From UBA2965 sp036526135 (lineage in GTDB: Bacteria > Pseudomonadota > Gammaproteobacteria > Pseudomonadales > Azotimanducaceae), in NCBI GenBank assembly GCA_036526135.1, contig DATCZA010000070.1:1-64000 (forward strand): DNA of 64,000 bases, in the 5' to 3' direction. The notes under the pieces are model-generated. The model saw nothing but the letters and a program-made list of their open reading frames with translations. It ran no database searches and was not told where the DNA came from. Positions 24,900-33,380 of this stretch are shown here, piece after piece. Both the position numbers and the translations under genes were made by a program. Position 1 is the stretch's first letter. Every line of letters starts with the position of its first letter.

Positions 24900-25436
24900 A
24901 TGAGCCAGAAGCCGCTTACCGACTATATCCGAACGATCGCCGACTTCCCCATCCCCGGAATTCAGTTCCGCGACGTCACGACGCTTTTTGGCGACGCCGA
25001 AGGGTTCAGGCGGGCGGTGGACGAGCTTGCCGAACCATATGAGGGCGATGGCATCGATGCAGTGGTGGCAATGGACGCACGCGGCTTCATTCTTGGCGGT
25101 GCGGTGGCTTACAAGCTCGGCCTGCCATTCGTTCCCATTCGCAAGAAAGGCAAGCTGCCCGGAAAGACCATCGTCGAGGCCTACTCCCTGGAATATGGTG
25201 ACGCAGTGGTGGAGATTCATGACGACGCCCTGCATGCCGGCGCGCGCGTGCTCCTGCTGGATGACCTGCTGGCCACTGGCGGCACCGCCGTCGCCGGGGC
25301 CAGGCTGATCGAACGGCTGGGCGGCCATATCGTCGCCGCCTCGTTCGTGGTGAACCTTCCGGATCTGGGCGGCCAGAAACGTCTGGAGGAAATGGGATTG
25401 GAGGTGCACTTCCTTTGCGAGTTCGAGGGAGATTGA
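24900..25436 (+). CDS. apt: Adenine phosphoribosyltransferase
   Basis: 178 residues from the ATG at 24900; the frame is open upstream, but only this start gives the family length. The N-terminal TDYIRTIADFPIPGIQFRD is standard, the flexible loop RKKGKLPGKT lies near 87-96, and the PRPP-binding loop is VLLLDDLLATGGTA near 120-133. It salvages adenine to AMP using PRPP in the cytoplasm. The ribosome site is weak. No purine gene is adjacent. Confidence 0.95.
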   Translation: MSQKPLTDYIRTIADFPIPGIQFRDVTTLFGDAEGFRRAVDELAEPYEGDGIDAVVAMDARGFILGGAVAYKLGLPFVPIRKKGKLPGKTIVEAYSLEYGDAVVEIHDDALHAGARVLLLDDLLATGGTAVAGARLIERLGGHIVAASFVVNLPDLGGQKRLEEMGLEVHFLCEFEGD

Positions 25437-25490
25437 CGTTAAAGCCGCCTGCGCCCCATACGTGAGCCGTCCACTCTCAGAGCCCGCTGC

Positions 25491-25652
25491 ATGCTGAATC
25501 CCCAACTTGGTGGTGTTCAGTCGTCCGAGGATGATGCGGCGGTGTTGAAGGCTGACAGGATGGGCCAGGTGATTGCGGATCGCAGCGCCGCGGCAGTCGA
25601 TTTCGATGACGACGACCGGGTCCGCATGAAGCTCACGCTCAAGGCGCAGTGA
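25491..25652 (+). CDS. Possible small protein of 53 residues
   Basis: ATG to TGA with an acidic middle (SSEDDAAVL, VDFDDDDRVRMKL). It overlaps the 3' end of the convergent methyltransferase gene by 14 bases. No family and no ribosome site recognised. It may be the tail of a vanished gene or a chance frame. Confidence 0.25.
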   Translation: MLNPQLGGVQSSEDDAAVLKADRMGQVIADRSAAAVDFDDDDRVRMKLTLKAQ

Positions 25653-26406
25653 CCGGAGGCTCGGCCAACGACCCGACTGCGGGCTTCTGAAACACCAGCA
25701 CGTGCTGCTGTGGCAGGTAGTCCTCCGTGCGCAACCACTCGAGGCCGATTGCCCGCATCTCTTTCTTCGTCTGTGCCTGCGACATCTTGTGCAGCCGCTT
25801 GATCGGGACGGAGGCGTCTTCGGCCCGGTACTCGATCAGCACCAGATACCCACCCGGTACCAGAGCGGCGAACATGGCCTCGCCCATCTCCCGCGGGTGG
25901 GAAAATTCGTGATAAGCGTCGACGATGAAGATGAGGTCGACGCCCGATTCGGGCAGCCCCGGGTCCATCTCGTTGCCGAGGACGGTTGAGACGTTGTCGA
26001 TGTTGCGCTTCGCCTTCTGCCGCTCGATCATTTCGAGCATCTGAGGCTGAATGTCCACAGCAAGCACCTCACCGTCTGTCAACCGCTCCGCGATGGGGAA
26101 CGAGAAGTAGCCGGTGCCGGCGCCGATGTCGGCCACCACGAAATCGGGTTCCACCGGGAGTCTTGCCACCAGCAGATCCGTTCGCTCCTCCCGCTCACGC
26201 TCGGGTCGTTCCAGCCAACCCGCGCCCAGGTGCCCCATCACGTGGGCAATCTCGCGGCCCATGTAGAGCTTGCCGATTCCGTCGCGGCTGGCTGGTTTTG
26301 AGGTGTAGAAGCTCTGATCGGCCTGCACGCCGGGGGCAGCGCCGATGAGCAGCACTGCCGCGAGAAACAGGATGCAGGTAGCCAAGAGGGTTTGCGTAGT
26401 TCGCAT
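25639..26406 (-). CDS. Methyltransferase-like protein with a signal peptide
   Basis: 255 residues. Residues 1-29 form a clear signal peptide (hydrophobic core LLATCILFLAAVLLIGAA, cut after VQA). The rest is a class I SAM-methyltransferase fold: VVADIGAGTGYFSFP near 90-104, VLAVDIQPQM, then VDLIFIVDAYHEF. SAM is not known to be available in the periplasm, so either export is blocked, another ligand is used, or the protein has a non-enzymatic role. Similar exported members occur in other Gram-negative bacteria. Convergent with the small frame at 25491. Confidence 0.85.
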   Translation of the reverse strand: MRTTQTLLATCILFLAAVLLIGAAPGVQADQSFYTSKPASRDGIGKLYMGREIAHVMGHLGAGWLERPEREREERTDLLVARLPVEPDFVVADIGAGTGYFSFPIAERLTDGEVLAVDIQPQMLEMIERQKAKRNIDNVSTVLGNEMDPGLPESGVDLIFIVDAYHEFSHPREMGEAMFAALVPGGYLVLIEYRAEDASVPIKRLHKMSQAQTKKEMRAIGLEWLRTEDYLPQQHVLVFQKPAVGSLAEPPVTAP

Positions 26407-26571
26407 CTGGTAGGGGCCTGGCAGAAGTTTGGCTGGCTAGCTTAAAAAGGCGAAAGTGATCGTTACGTGAATTTAGCCGGTGGCTGCCCGGGTGCGGGTG
26501 CGTCTGATGCCGATCCTGACGTCCGCCTCTTGCACGAAAGCAGCGCTGGGCGTTGGGGCGGTGATCGAAGG

Positions 26572-26967
26572 CTACTCGAAAGAAAGCATCATCATTAGAC
26601 CGAAACTGGTTGAGATCAGAGTGATAGCCGACAGAACGCCTACACCCAAACCGGTAAGCAGGGCCGTCGCCATCGACTTGTAGCGTAGCGCAAGCGCGAT
26701 GGCGCTCGGCAGCGTAAGTGCTCCTGCCCAGACAAGACCTGCCCACACGGCCCAGTTCACGTCCGGCAGATTCTTGTAGCCCTCTCTGACGTGATACGCC
26801 ATGTTCGTTGTTGCGATGGCGCCACAGAACACCAATGCAACATAGCTCAGCGCCAGCGGCCAACGCCAGCGCCCCGTGTCTCGAGCAGCAAAGGCAATCA
26901 GAGCAGCGACGATGGGAGCTGCGGGAGGCAGGCCAAAGAGCAGCCAAAGACTAGCGACATCTGACAT
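26572..26967 (-). CDS. Small four-helix membrane protein of unknown function
   Basis: 131 residues from the ATG at 26967; the frame is open upstream but the extra residues are polar and overlap the promoter side of the DUF411 gene. Four hydrophobic segments lie at about 6-26, 36-60, 73-95 and 98-128. No family was recognised. It is divergently transcribed from the DUF411 gene with about 190 bases between them, which should hold both promoters. Confidence 0.6.
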   Translation of the reverse strand: MSDVASLWLLFGLPPAAPIVAALIAFAARDTGRWRWPLALSYVALVFCGAIATTNMAYHVREGYKNLPDVNWAVWAGLVWAGALTLPSAIALALRYKSMATALLTGLGVGVLSAITLISTSFGLMMMLSFE

Positions 26968-27160
26968 CTGAGCACTCGTGTTGCAAGAGCTGATACTAGC
27001 GGGATCGCGCAGGCCGGGATGCGCGGCGTTCGTCAATCTGAGAACCTGTTGGGATCCTGCGGAGGCGAGTCTCGAACCCCATCTGCATGCTTCCTGTTGG
27101 GCTTGGACGGGCTTCCGGCGTTATGATCGGCTCCTCATGCAGACACCGATGGAGAACGCC

Positions 27161-27646
27161 ATGGCTCGGATGCTCGCTACGATGGCCGTTGGGTTGGGGC
27201 TGTGGTTCGCAACGGCCGGATTCACGGCGGCGGAAGAGGGCGCCGCCATGCATCTGGACGTCTACAAGTCGCCCACCTGCGGCTGTTGCGTGAAGTGGAT
27301 GGACCACGTGGCCGAGAGTGGTTACACCAGCACCGGTCATCACCCGCAAGACTTAGGTGAGCTGAAACGCGAGCTCGGCGTGCCGGCCCGCTACGGGTCT
27401 TGCCACACGGGCGTGAGCCAGGATGGCTACGTCTTCGAAGGCCACGTGCCGGCACGGTTTATCACGCAATTCCTGGCTGACCCGCCTGCGGGCGCTCTGG
27501 GCCTCACCGTGCCGGCCATGCCGGTTGGCAGCCCGGGCATGGAGTACAAGGATCAGTTCATGCCGTACGAGGTGCTGCTGCTCAACAAAGACGGCTCGGT
27601 GGAAGTGTTTGCCTCGGTGGAATCCTACGAGCAGCAGTTCGAGTGA
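27161..27646 (+). CDS. DUF411 metal-binding protein
   Basis: 161 residues; GGAG about six bases before the third of three in-frame ATGs supports this start. A signal peptide (MARMLATMAVGLGLWFATAGFTAA) leads to the periplasm. The family signature is complete: YKSPTCGCCVKWMDH, GVPARYGSCHTG, EGHVPARFI and MPVGSPGMEYK. DUF411 proteins are linked to copper handling, the CGCC and CH residues being likely ligands. No copper pump or regulator is adjacent. Confidence 0.88.
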   Translation: MARMLATMAVGLGLWFATAGFTAAEEGAAMHLDVYKSPTCGCCVKWMDHVAESGYTSTGHHPQDLGELKRELGVPARYGSCHTGVSQDGYVFEGHVPARFITQFLADPPAGALGLTVPAMPVGSPGMEYKDQFMPYEVLLLNKDGSVEVFASVESYEQQFE

Positions 27647-27767
27647 GTTCGAGCAACCTCCGGCTTGAGGGATGCTCGTCTTCGATCTGGCGCGTCCGGT
27701 CCTCGTGAGGTCCACGATCGAGACGGTTATAGTTCCGTCCAGGCTTTCCGCATACAGGCGCTGAGAG

Positions 27768-28478
27768 ATGTCGGAAGCGAACGCAAGCAGCCCGTCGACC
27801 AGGGTGGGGACGATCACCTGTCGCTGCGGCGAGGTCACGATCGCGTTGCCCAACCCCGTTCCCAAATTCCGTTGTGGCTGCTGCTGCACGGACTGCCTTC
27901 AGCGTGCCTACATCGGCGCCAACGGAGAACCGACCGCTGCAATCAAGAACCTGGAAGAGGCCGTGGATCTGCTGTACGTCGACTCGCAGATCATGCGGCC
28001 GGGCCGGGAAACGCTCGCCAGGCTTTCCGTGTTCAGGTTGAACAAGGAAGATGCGCTCAACATCAACTTGCGCGCGGAATGCTGCGGGTCAGTCCTGTGC
28101 ACCGAGAACGAGAAATTTCACGTTCCTCACTCGATGGCGACCTTCAACAATCTGCGTCCTTCGGTGTACTGCGACTTTGCCGCCGTGCCCGAACCCAATT
28201 GCTACGTGTGGACCGGAGACTGGCCGGAGGAGAGGGCAGAAGCTCTGGCTCGAAGAGAGAAGTCGACGAAGGGCGAGGCGTTACCCCAGATCGTCGACGT
28301 CATGGCGGCGCTCACGGAAAAGCCGATCATCGAGATCGCTTCGGCCCTGCAGCTGCCCGCCCCGACCAAGGCGGCAGGCGCTATCTCCTTTGCTGAGCTG
28401 TGTGCCGGTATGGAAGTGAAGATCGAGCATGCTTACTTCCAGGAATCCCGTGCTCATAAGGTTGCCCGGAAGGCGTGA
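27768..28478 (+). CDS. GFA/CENP-V-type zinc-binding protein
   Basis: 236 residues. The GFA fold is marked by CRCG (Cys18, Cys20), then CGCCCTDC (36-43) and AECCGSVLC near 103-111, matching the two zinc sites of glutathione-dependent formaldehyde-activating enzyme relatives. A C-terminal extension of about 80 residues, helical and without recognised motif, is longer than in GFA itself. It may bind a glutathione adduct or detoxify an aldehyde; this is inference. A hairpin follows the stop. Confidence 0.8.
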   Translation: MSEANASSPSTRVGTITCRCGEVTIALPNPVPKFRCGCCCTDCLQRAYIGANGEPTAAIKNLEEAVDLLYVDSQIMRPGRETLARLSVFRLNKEDALNINLRAECCGSVLCTENEKFHVPHSMATFNNLRPSVYCDFAAVPEPNCYVWTGDWPEERAEALARREKSTKGEALPQIVDVMAALTEKPIIEIASALQLPAPTKAAGAISFAELCAGMEVKIEHAYFQESRAHKVARKA

Positions 28479-28485
28479 CCCCATC

Positions 28486-28503
28486 GCCGCCCCCTCGGGC
28501 GGC
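28486..28503 (+). terminator. Hairpin after the GFA-like gene
   Basis: GCCGCCC and GGGCGGC form a perfect seven-pair GC stem with a four-base loop, eight bases after the stop. No U-run follows, so termination efficiency is uncertain. Confidence 0.5.
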
Positions 28504-28585
28504 GGCGACCGGAGTCCCGTGCTTTAGAGGTAGGGCGCCGTCGGTTTTCGTGGCAAGATTGGGCGGACTGCAAGGGGAGCCTGTC

Positions 28586-29002
28586 ATGAGTCGAAATCTC
28601 GACCAAGCAAGACTGTTCTTTGATGCCTGCGAAACCGGCAAGGGTTGGGAGGGTTGCAAAGAGTACTGCACTCCTCGAGCCACGTTCTCGTGCCAGTCCG
28701 GCGCGTTGGCCGACATCGATTCGCTGGAAGGATACTGCGAATGGATGAAGAACCTGCTGATCCCGATTCCCGACGGCCGTTACGAGCTCAAGTTCTTCGC
28801 GGAAGATGAGGAACGGGCCTGCGTTGCGGCCTTCGCCGTGTTCCACGGAACCAACACCGGCCCTGGCGGGCCGGGTGAACCGACGGGCCGCAAGGCAGCT
28901 GCGGATTACGTCTACGCGATGGATTTCGATGGGGATCGTATTCGGCACATGACGAAGATCTGGAATGACGGCATAACTCTCCAAGAACTGGGGTGGGCTT
29001 GA
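28586..29002 (+). CDS. SnoaL/NTF2-like protein
   Basis: 138 residues from an ATG with AAGGGGAG six bases upstream. The cone-shaped alpha+beta fold is suggested by ARLFFDACETGKGWEG, FSCQSGALADI, an EWMKNLL helix and the YVYAMDFDGDRIRHMTKIWND strand pair, as in the SnoaL/ester-cyclase group. Members include cyclases, isomerases and non-enzymatic binding proteins, so the role is open. The next gene begins in the same direction about 95 bases later. Confidence 0.75.
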   Translation: MSRNLDQARLFFDACETGKGWEGCKEYCTPRATFSCQSGALADIDSLEGYCEWMKNLLIPIPDGRYELKFFAEDEERACVAAFAVFHGTNTGPGGPGEPTGRKAAADYVYAMDFDGDRIRHMTKIWNDGITLQELGWA

Positions 29003-29097
29003 CGGCCTCCCGCCAAACGCCTGCGAAGCTCGATCCCGGGTCGGAAGTGCGTGCCAAGCGCAGTCATGAGATGGCGCCAGGTGGGCGCTACTCGGCC

Positions 29098-30012
29098 ATG
29101 GAGAGTCGCCTTCAAGATGGAGAAATCGTTCTCCTGGATGGCGGCACCGGGACCGAGCTGGAGAAGCGTGGAGCCGTCATGGATCCCGCGGCGTGGTGTG
29201 GACCGGCAACTTTGGACAATGCAGAAGTCCTCAAGGATGTTCATCTCGATTACATCTCGTCTGGCGCCGACATCATCACCACGAACACGTACGCGTCCTC
29301 ACGATTGATGCTGGAGCCCGCCGGGTGCGGCGATCGTTTCGAGGAGATTAATCGTGCCGCGGTGACCGCCGCTCATGAGGCACGGGATCTTAGCGGCCGC
29401 GCAGACGTGCTCGTGGCCGGTTCGTTGTCGCACATGTGCCCGATTGCAGCCGGTACGGACCGGGCCGACGCCGATCGCGAGCCACCGGTAGAGGTCATGC
29501 GGGAAGCGTTCGACGAACTCGCGATGCTTCTCCGCGACACCGGCTGCGACCTCATACTTCTGGAGATGATGTATTGCCCACGGCGTGTTCCACTGGCGTT
29601 CGAGGCCGCTCTTGCGACCGGCCTGCCGGTCTGGGCCGGTTTCTCCGCCCGCCGGGACGAGCGGGGCGAGGTCGTCGGTTTCGGGCGCGACGCCTGTGTT
29701 CCGCTCGCCGACATACTGTCAGTTCTCGAGTGGGGCGAAGTCGAAGCCGCCGGGTTGATGCATACGGCTGCCGATGTCGTCGCCGACGCCATCTCTGTCC
29801 TGAGGGAGCGGTATCCGGGAATGCTCATGGCGTACCCGGACTCTGGCTATTTTCGTATGCCCAACTGGCAGTTTGACGACATCATCGAGCCTGAGGCGCT
29901 TGTGGGGTTTGCACGGGGTTGGGTCGACAACGGGGTTCAGATTCTGGGCGGTTGTTGCGGCCTCTCGCCCGACCACATCGCCGCGCTGCATCACGCATTC
30001 CGAGGTAGATAG
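29098..30012 (+). CDS. Homocysteine S-methyltransferase-like protein with altered zinc site
   Basis: 304 residues from this ATG; the frame is open back into the previous gene and in-frame ATGs at 29071 and further upstream are alternatives. The barrel starts LLDGGTGTELEKRG and contains ADIITTNTY. The family binds zinc through three Cys: a Cys after a Gly-Val-Asn strand and the pair in GGCCG. Here the pair is present (Cys286, Cys287), but the first position reads GLMHT, so His222 replaces Cys. It may use another methyl donor or acceptor than MmuM or BHMT. Confidence 0.82.
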   Translation: MESRLQDGEIVLLDGGTGTELEKRGAVMDPAAWCGPATLDNAEVLKDVHLDYISSGADIITTNTYASSRLMLEPAGCGDRFEEINRAAVTAAHEARDLSGRADVLVAGSLSHMCPIAAGTDRADADREPPVEVMREAFDELAMLLRDTGCDLILLEMMYCPRRVPLAFEAALATGLPVWAGFSARRDERGEVVGFGRDACVPLADILSVLEWGEVEAAGLMHTAADVVADAISVLRERYPGMLMAYPDSGYFRMPNWQFDDIIEPEALVGFARGWVDNGVQILGGCCGLSPDHIAALHHAFRGR

Positions 30013-30040
30013 GGGCTGACCGAGGTAGATAGGGGCGCAA
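30001..30040 (+). repeat. 20-base tandem duplication at the gene end
   Basis: CGAGGTAGATAGGGGC occurs twice, offset by 20 bases; the first unit encodes the last residues and stop of the methyltransferase-like gene. Probably a recent slippage duplication without function. Confidence 0.7.
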
Positions 30041-30095
30041 CGGGCAGGAGAGCCGGCCTTTCGCATCGCTGCCGTGCAATGCTCGTCCACCGACT

Positions 30096-30914
30096 TCAGT
30101 CCGCCCGATTCAGACTCCAGTCGTAGTCGAACTCCACGTCCCGGTCATGGGCGCGAAGACGATCGGCCAGACTCTGATGGTGGTCTGCGAGGTAGCTCAG
30201 CAGGCCCTTGCTGTCAGGGGCGAAGTCGTCCCGGTACCACTTGTAGATGCTCGAAAGACGCAGTCCTCCTCCATCGTTGAAGGTCACCGCGCGCTCGTGG
30301 TTGATGTAAGCCGTCTCCGCTTCGCGCAGCTGGTCCTCCAGGCTCGAGCGCGTGTAGACGTCGCCGCTCAGGTTGGGGCAGCCCAGGCTTGCGCAGTTCA
30401 GGACGTAGTGGATCCGGTGGTCGCGCCAGATGGGGCGGAGAATGCGATGCTCTACGTCGTTCAGCGTTACCGGTTCCCCGGCAAGCTCGATCAGCTTCTC
30501 GTTCCAGGGACCCATGCTGAACAGTCCCTTTCCCATCCGCAGGATGCTGTCTTTCTCCGGATGCCTGAGCACCACCTCTACGGTGAGCGCGTTGTACAGA
30601 TTGATCCAGTAGGCCAGCTGCTCCGTCCTGTGGAGCTCCCTGGGGTCCGTTCTGCCGAGGACGCCGAGGTAGCCTTGCAGCAGGGCGCGGTCCTCTGCGG
30701 TAACCCGCGCATAGCGAATCCGGTTGATACCGTCGGCTCCAGGATCGAGATAGCGGTCGAGAAATTCCTGCCAGGCCCCGTGATCCACCTGAAGGGTGCT
30801 CTTCGAGTCGCTTGCCGTCCAGAACTCCCAGAGCTGGGCTTTCGGGGCCGCGCAAAGGTTCTGCGCGGCCAGCGCCAGAATCAGCGCCCAGACTAATGCG
30901 GTTGGCGAGCGCAC
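30096..30914 (-). CDS. DUF547 protein, exported
   Basis: 272 residues with a signal peptide (cut near residue 22, LCAA). DUF547 hallmarks: LAYWINLYNALTVEVVL near 104-120, NDVEHRIL near 152-159, and HYVLNCASLGCPNL near 169-182 with two Cys. The fold is thought to be a cysteine-protease-like domain, but function is unknown; the protein acts in the envelope. It is followed upstream on the same strand by the Baeyer-Villiger monooxygenase gene (13-base gap), so the two are probably co-transcribed. Confidence 0.85.
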   Translation of the reverse strand: MRSPTALVWALILALAAQNLCAAPKAQLWEFWTASDSKSTLQVDHGAWQEFLDRYLDPGADGINRIRYARVTAEDRALLQGYLGVLGRTDPRELHRTEQLAYWINLYNALTVEVVLRHPEKDSILRMGKGLFSMGPWNEKLIELAGEPVTLNDVEHRILRPIWRDHRIHYVLNCASLGCPNLSGDVYTRSSLEDQLREAETAYINHERAVTFNDGGGLRLSSIYKWYRDDFAPDSKGLLSYLADHHQSLADRLRAHDRDVEFDYDWSLNRAD

Positions 30915-30927
30915 GCCCGGATCCGCA

Positions 30928-32553
30928 TCAGGCTATTCGCTCGAACTCCACTTCCGGAAATCCGGCATCGGCGGATTCACGCATCTTGTCGTAGTACACG
31001 TTGGCGCCGCCGAAGTAGATCAGCACGCGCGGTTTTCTGTCTTCCAGGTTGGCGCCCATCATCCATGAGTGCACCTTGTCGCCCTGTGCCATGAGGGTCT
31101 GCGCGTGAATCTCGGCCGTATGCTCGACCCACTCGTCCTCCGCCTGCTTCTGGGGTTCACAGACATCGAACCCTTCGCTCTCCATCTTTTTGATGCAGTC
31201 GACGATGTACAGGACGTTCTGCTCGATGGAGGTGGGCAGGTTTGCGAAGGGCGCCTGAGGTCCGGTGATCAGGAACATGTTCGGGAAATCGGCCACGAAC
31301 ACGCCCATGATGGAGGCAGACACGTCTTCCCACTTGTCTCTGAGCAGCTGGCCGTTGCGGCCCCGAATTGCCAGCGCTTCCTGGGCCCCGGTATATGCCT
31401 GGAACCCGGTTGCCAGCACGATGATGTCGAGTTCGTACTCGTTTTCGGTGGTGCGGATCCCGGTCTCGGTGATCTCGACGATGGGTTCCCGATCCTTGAT
31501 ATCGACCAGCTTGACGTTGTCGCGGTTGTACGCCTCGTAGTATCCGTGATCCAGCGGTGGCCGCTTGGCAAAGAAGGGGTACCCCTTCGGCGTAAGCGTT
31601 TCGGCAACCTCGGGATCTTTCACCTTTTCCTTCATCTTGCTGATGACGAACTCTCCGGCGATGCGGTTGGATTCCGGGTTGGTGAGCAGGTCGTCGAAGG
31701 TCTCGAAAACGAACCGGAAGCTGCCGCGTGGCCAATGCTCCTCGAATATTCTCTGGACCTCGTCCGGCGGCGTATCGGCCAGGTTTCGACCTACCGGGCT
31801 GTCGAAAGCCATGCCGAAGACGTGGTTGCGGCATTTGGCGATGATCTCGTCGTAGTGCTCTTTGATTTCCTTTTCCCAGTCCGGCGTCATGGTCTTCTGA
31901 ACGGCCGGCATGATGAAATTCGGAGTACGCTGGAAGACGGTCACGCTGGCCGCGGTCTCGGCCATCACCGGAAGCATCTGAACGGTGGTCGCGCCCGCCC
32001 CGATGATGCCGACCCGCTTACCGGCGTAGTCCAGACCTTCCTCGGGCCAGCGGGCGGAGTGGAAGCACGGGCCCTTGAAAGTATCCATGCCTTTGACGTT
32101 CGGTATGACCGGCTCGGAAATCATGCCCATCGCGCTGACGAAGTACTTGCAGGTGTACTGATCTCCGTCGGCAGTCGTGATCAACCAGTGACCGGTGTCC
32201 TCCTGGTAGTCCGCGCTGGCAACGTGCGTATTCAGCTGGATGTGCGGCCACATGTCGCACTTGTCTGCAACGAAGTGCATGTAGCTGAGATTTTCCTCCC
32301 AGCCCGGGTAGCGTACCGACCACTGCCACTCCTGAAGGAGTTCTTTCGAGAAGGTAAGGCAGTAGTAGTAGCACTCGCTGTCGCTCGCAGCGCCCGGATA
32401 GCGGTTCCAGGTCCACGTGCCGCCGATATCAGATGCCTTGTCAAACACCCGAACCGACAAGCCGGCCTCGCGCATGTAGTGGATCAGAGCCAGCCCGGCG
32501 AAGCCGGCGCCGATTCCAATCACGTCGTAGTCGGGTTGGTTCTGCGATGTCAT
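30928..32553 (-). CDS. Type I Baeyer-Villiger-like flavin monooxygenase
   Basis: 541 residues, usual length for cyclohexanone-monooxygenase-like enzymes. FAD-binding GIGAGFAG (13-20), the class fingerprint FKGPCFHSARWP (159-170) and NADPH-binding GIIGAGATT (182-190) are all intact. Such enzymes insert oxygen next to a ketone to give an ester or lactone, using NADPH and FAD in the cytoplasm. A second, more divergent member lies at 33381-34928 with an SRPBCC gene between them, pointing to degradation of cyclic or terpenoid ketones. Upstream partner of the DUF547 gene. Confidence 0.93.
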   Translation of the reverse strand: MTSQNQPDYDVIGIGAGFAGLALIHYMREAGLSVRVFDKASDIGGTWTWNRYPGAASDSECYYYCLTFSKELLQEWQWSVRYPGWEENLSYMHFVADKCDMWPHIQLNTHVASADYQEDTGHWLITTADGDQYTCKYFVSAMGMISEPVIPNVKGMDTFKGPCFHSARWPEEGLDYAGKRVGIIGAGATTVQMLPVMAETAASVTVFQRTPNFIMPAVQKTMTPDWEKEIKEHYDEIIAKCRNHVFGMAFDSPVGRNLADTPPDEVQRIFEEHWPRGSFRFVFETFDDLLTNPESNRIAGEFVISKMKEKVKDPEVAETLTPKGYPFFAKRPPLDHGYYEAYNRDNVKLVDIKDREPIVEITETGIRTTENEYELDIIVLATGFQAYTGAQEALAIRGRNGQLLRDKWEDVSASIMGVFVADFPNMFLITGPQAPFANLPTSIEQNVLYIVDCIKKMESEGFDVCEPQKQAEDEWVEHTAEIHAQTLMAQGDKVHSWMMGANLEDRKPRVLIYFGGANVYYDKMRESADAGFPEVEFERIA

Positions 32554-32653
32554 CGCGGTCTCCTATCTCAATATCGATAGCTTATACGTCAATCCACAGG
32601 TAGGCCAAGCTCGGGGCAGCGACGCCTTTGGCTGGCTGGGTGGCCTTCCGGAA

Positions 32654-33148
32654 TTAAGGCCCGCGATCGCTCGTCAATTGCCAATCCTCGTTGGGCTGCC
32701 GGGCGAAGGCTGGCTCTTCGCCCTTGAGCCGCGCGATGATGCCGGATGTCATGTTTCCCAGGGCGACCTCCAGGGCGCGGCCGGTTTCGGCCTCGTTCAG
32801 GCTCGCGTCGGCCGTCATCCTGCCGGCCCAGCGAATGGTGCAGTGGTCGTCATCGATCGGGGTCACCGTGGCTACGACCACGTAGTCCTGCATGCCGATT
32901 GGTTTGCCGGCCGTCAGCTCGTAGGAAAACATCCGTGCCTCGTCGTCGAAGGCCACCAGCCGGTGCTGGACGTAGCCCTGAGTGACCAGGCGTATGTCGC
33001 GAACGGCGCCAACCCCTTCGCCCTGCACGTCAATCGTACTTTCTTCTCCGCCTGGAACCCACTTCAGCACACGGTCGAAGTGGCGTATTTCCTCCCAGAC
33101 CGTGTCGGCTGGAAGGTCGATGTCGCGGCGATGCTCGACTTCAATCAC
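32654..33148 (-). CDS. SRPBCC family ligand-binding protein
   Basis: 164 residues. The start-domain fold shows at IDLPADTVWEEIRHFDRVLKW, then VRDIRLVTQGYVQHRLVAFDDEARMFSYEL, and ends with a long helix (ALEVALGNMTSGIIARL). The family comprises polyketide cyclases, hydrophobic-ligand carriers and MxaD-like proteins. Located between two flavin monooxygenase genes, it may bind or cyclise their substrates or products, which is inference. It shares a 232-base divergent promoter region with the second monooxygenase. Confidence 0.8.
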   Translation of the reverse strand: MIEVEHRRDIDLPADTVWEEIRHFDRVLKWVPGGEESTIDVQGEGVGAVRDIRLVTQGYVQHRLVAFDDEARMFSYELTAGKPIGMQDYVVVATVTPIDDDHCTIRWAGRMTADASLNEAETGRALEVALGNMTSGIIARLKGEEPAFARQPNEDWQLTSDRGP

Positions 33149-33380
33149 GCTGTCCCCCGTTCCACGCTTTGCTCCGGCGGAACCTTATCACGCCTCTCGC
33201 CTGACCGCTTTTCGTGGAGCCAGCGGCCCGGTTCCGGTCGACACGGCGCTGAACGGCCGGTTGGCCGGGTTGCGCGGGGTCTCCGGGAAAGTACCTACGG
33301 CGCACGCTGCGAAGTTCAGCTAGGCTCTCAGGCGGTCTGCTGTCCCCGGGCCGGCCGACGAAGGAAGAAGGAGGATTGCC

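Noticed and set aside
28475..28585. N-terminal extension of the SnoaL-like protein
   Set aside because: The first 37 codons overlap the preceding gene and the GC hairpin; the internal ATG has a good ribosome site.
31069..32580. 503-codon frame opposite the Baeyer-Villiger monooxygenase
   Set aside because: Antisense shadow without motifs.
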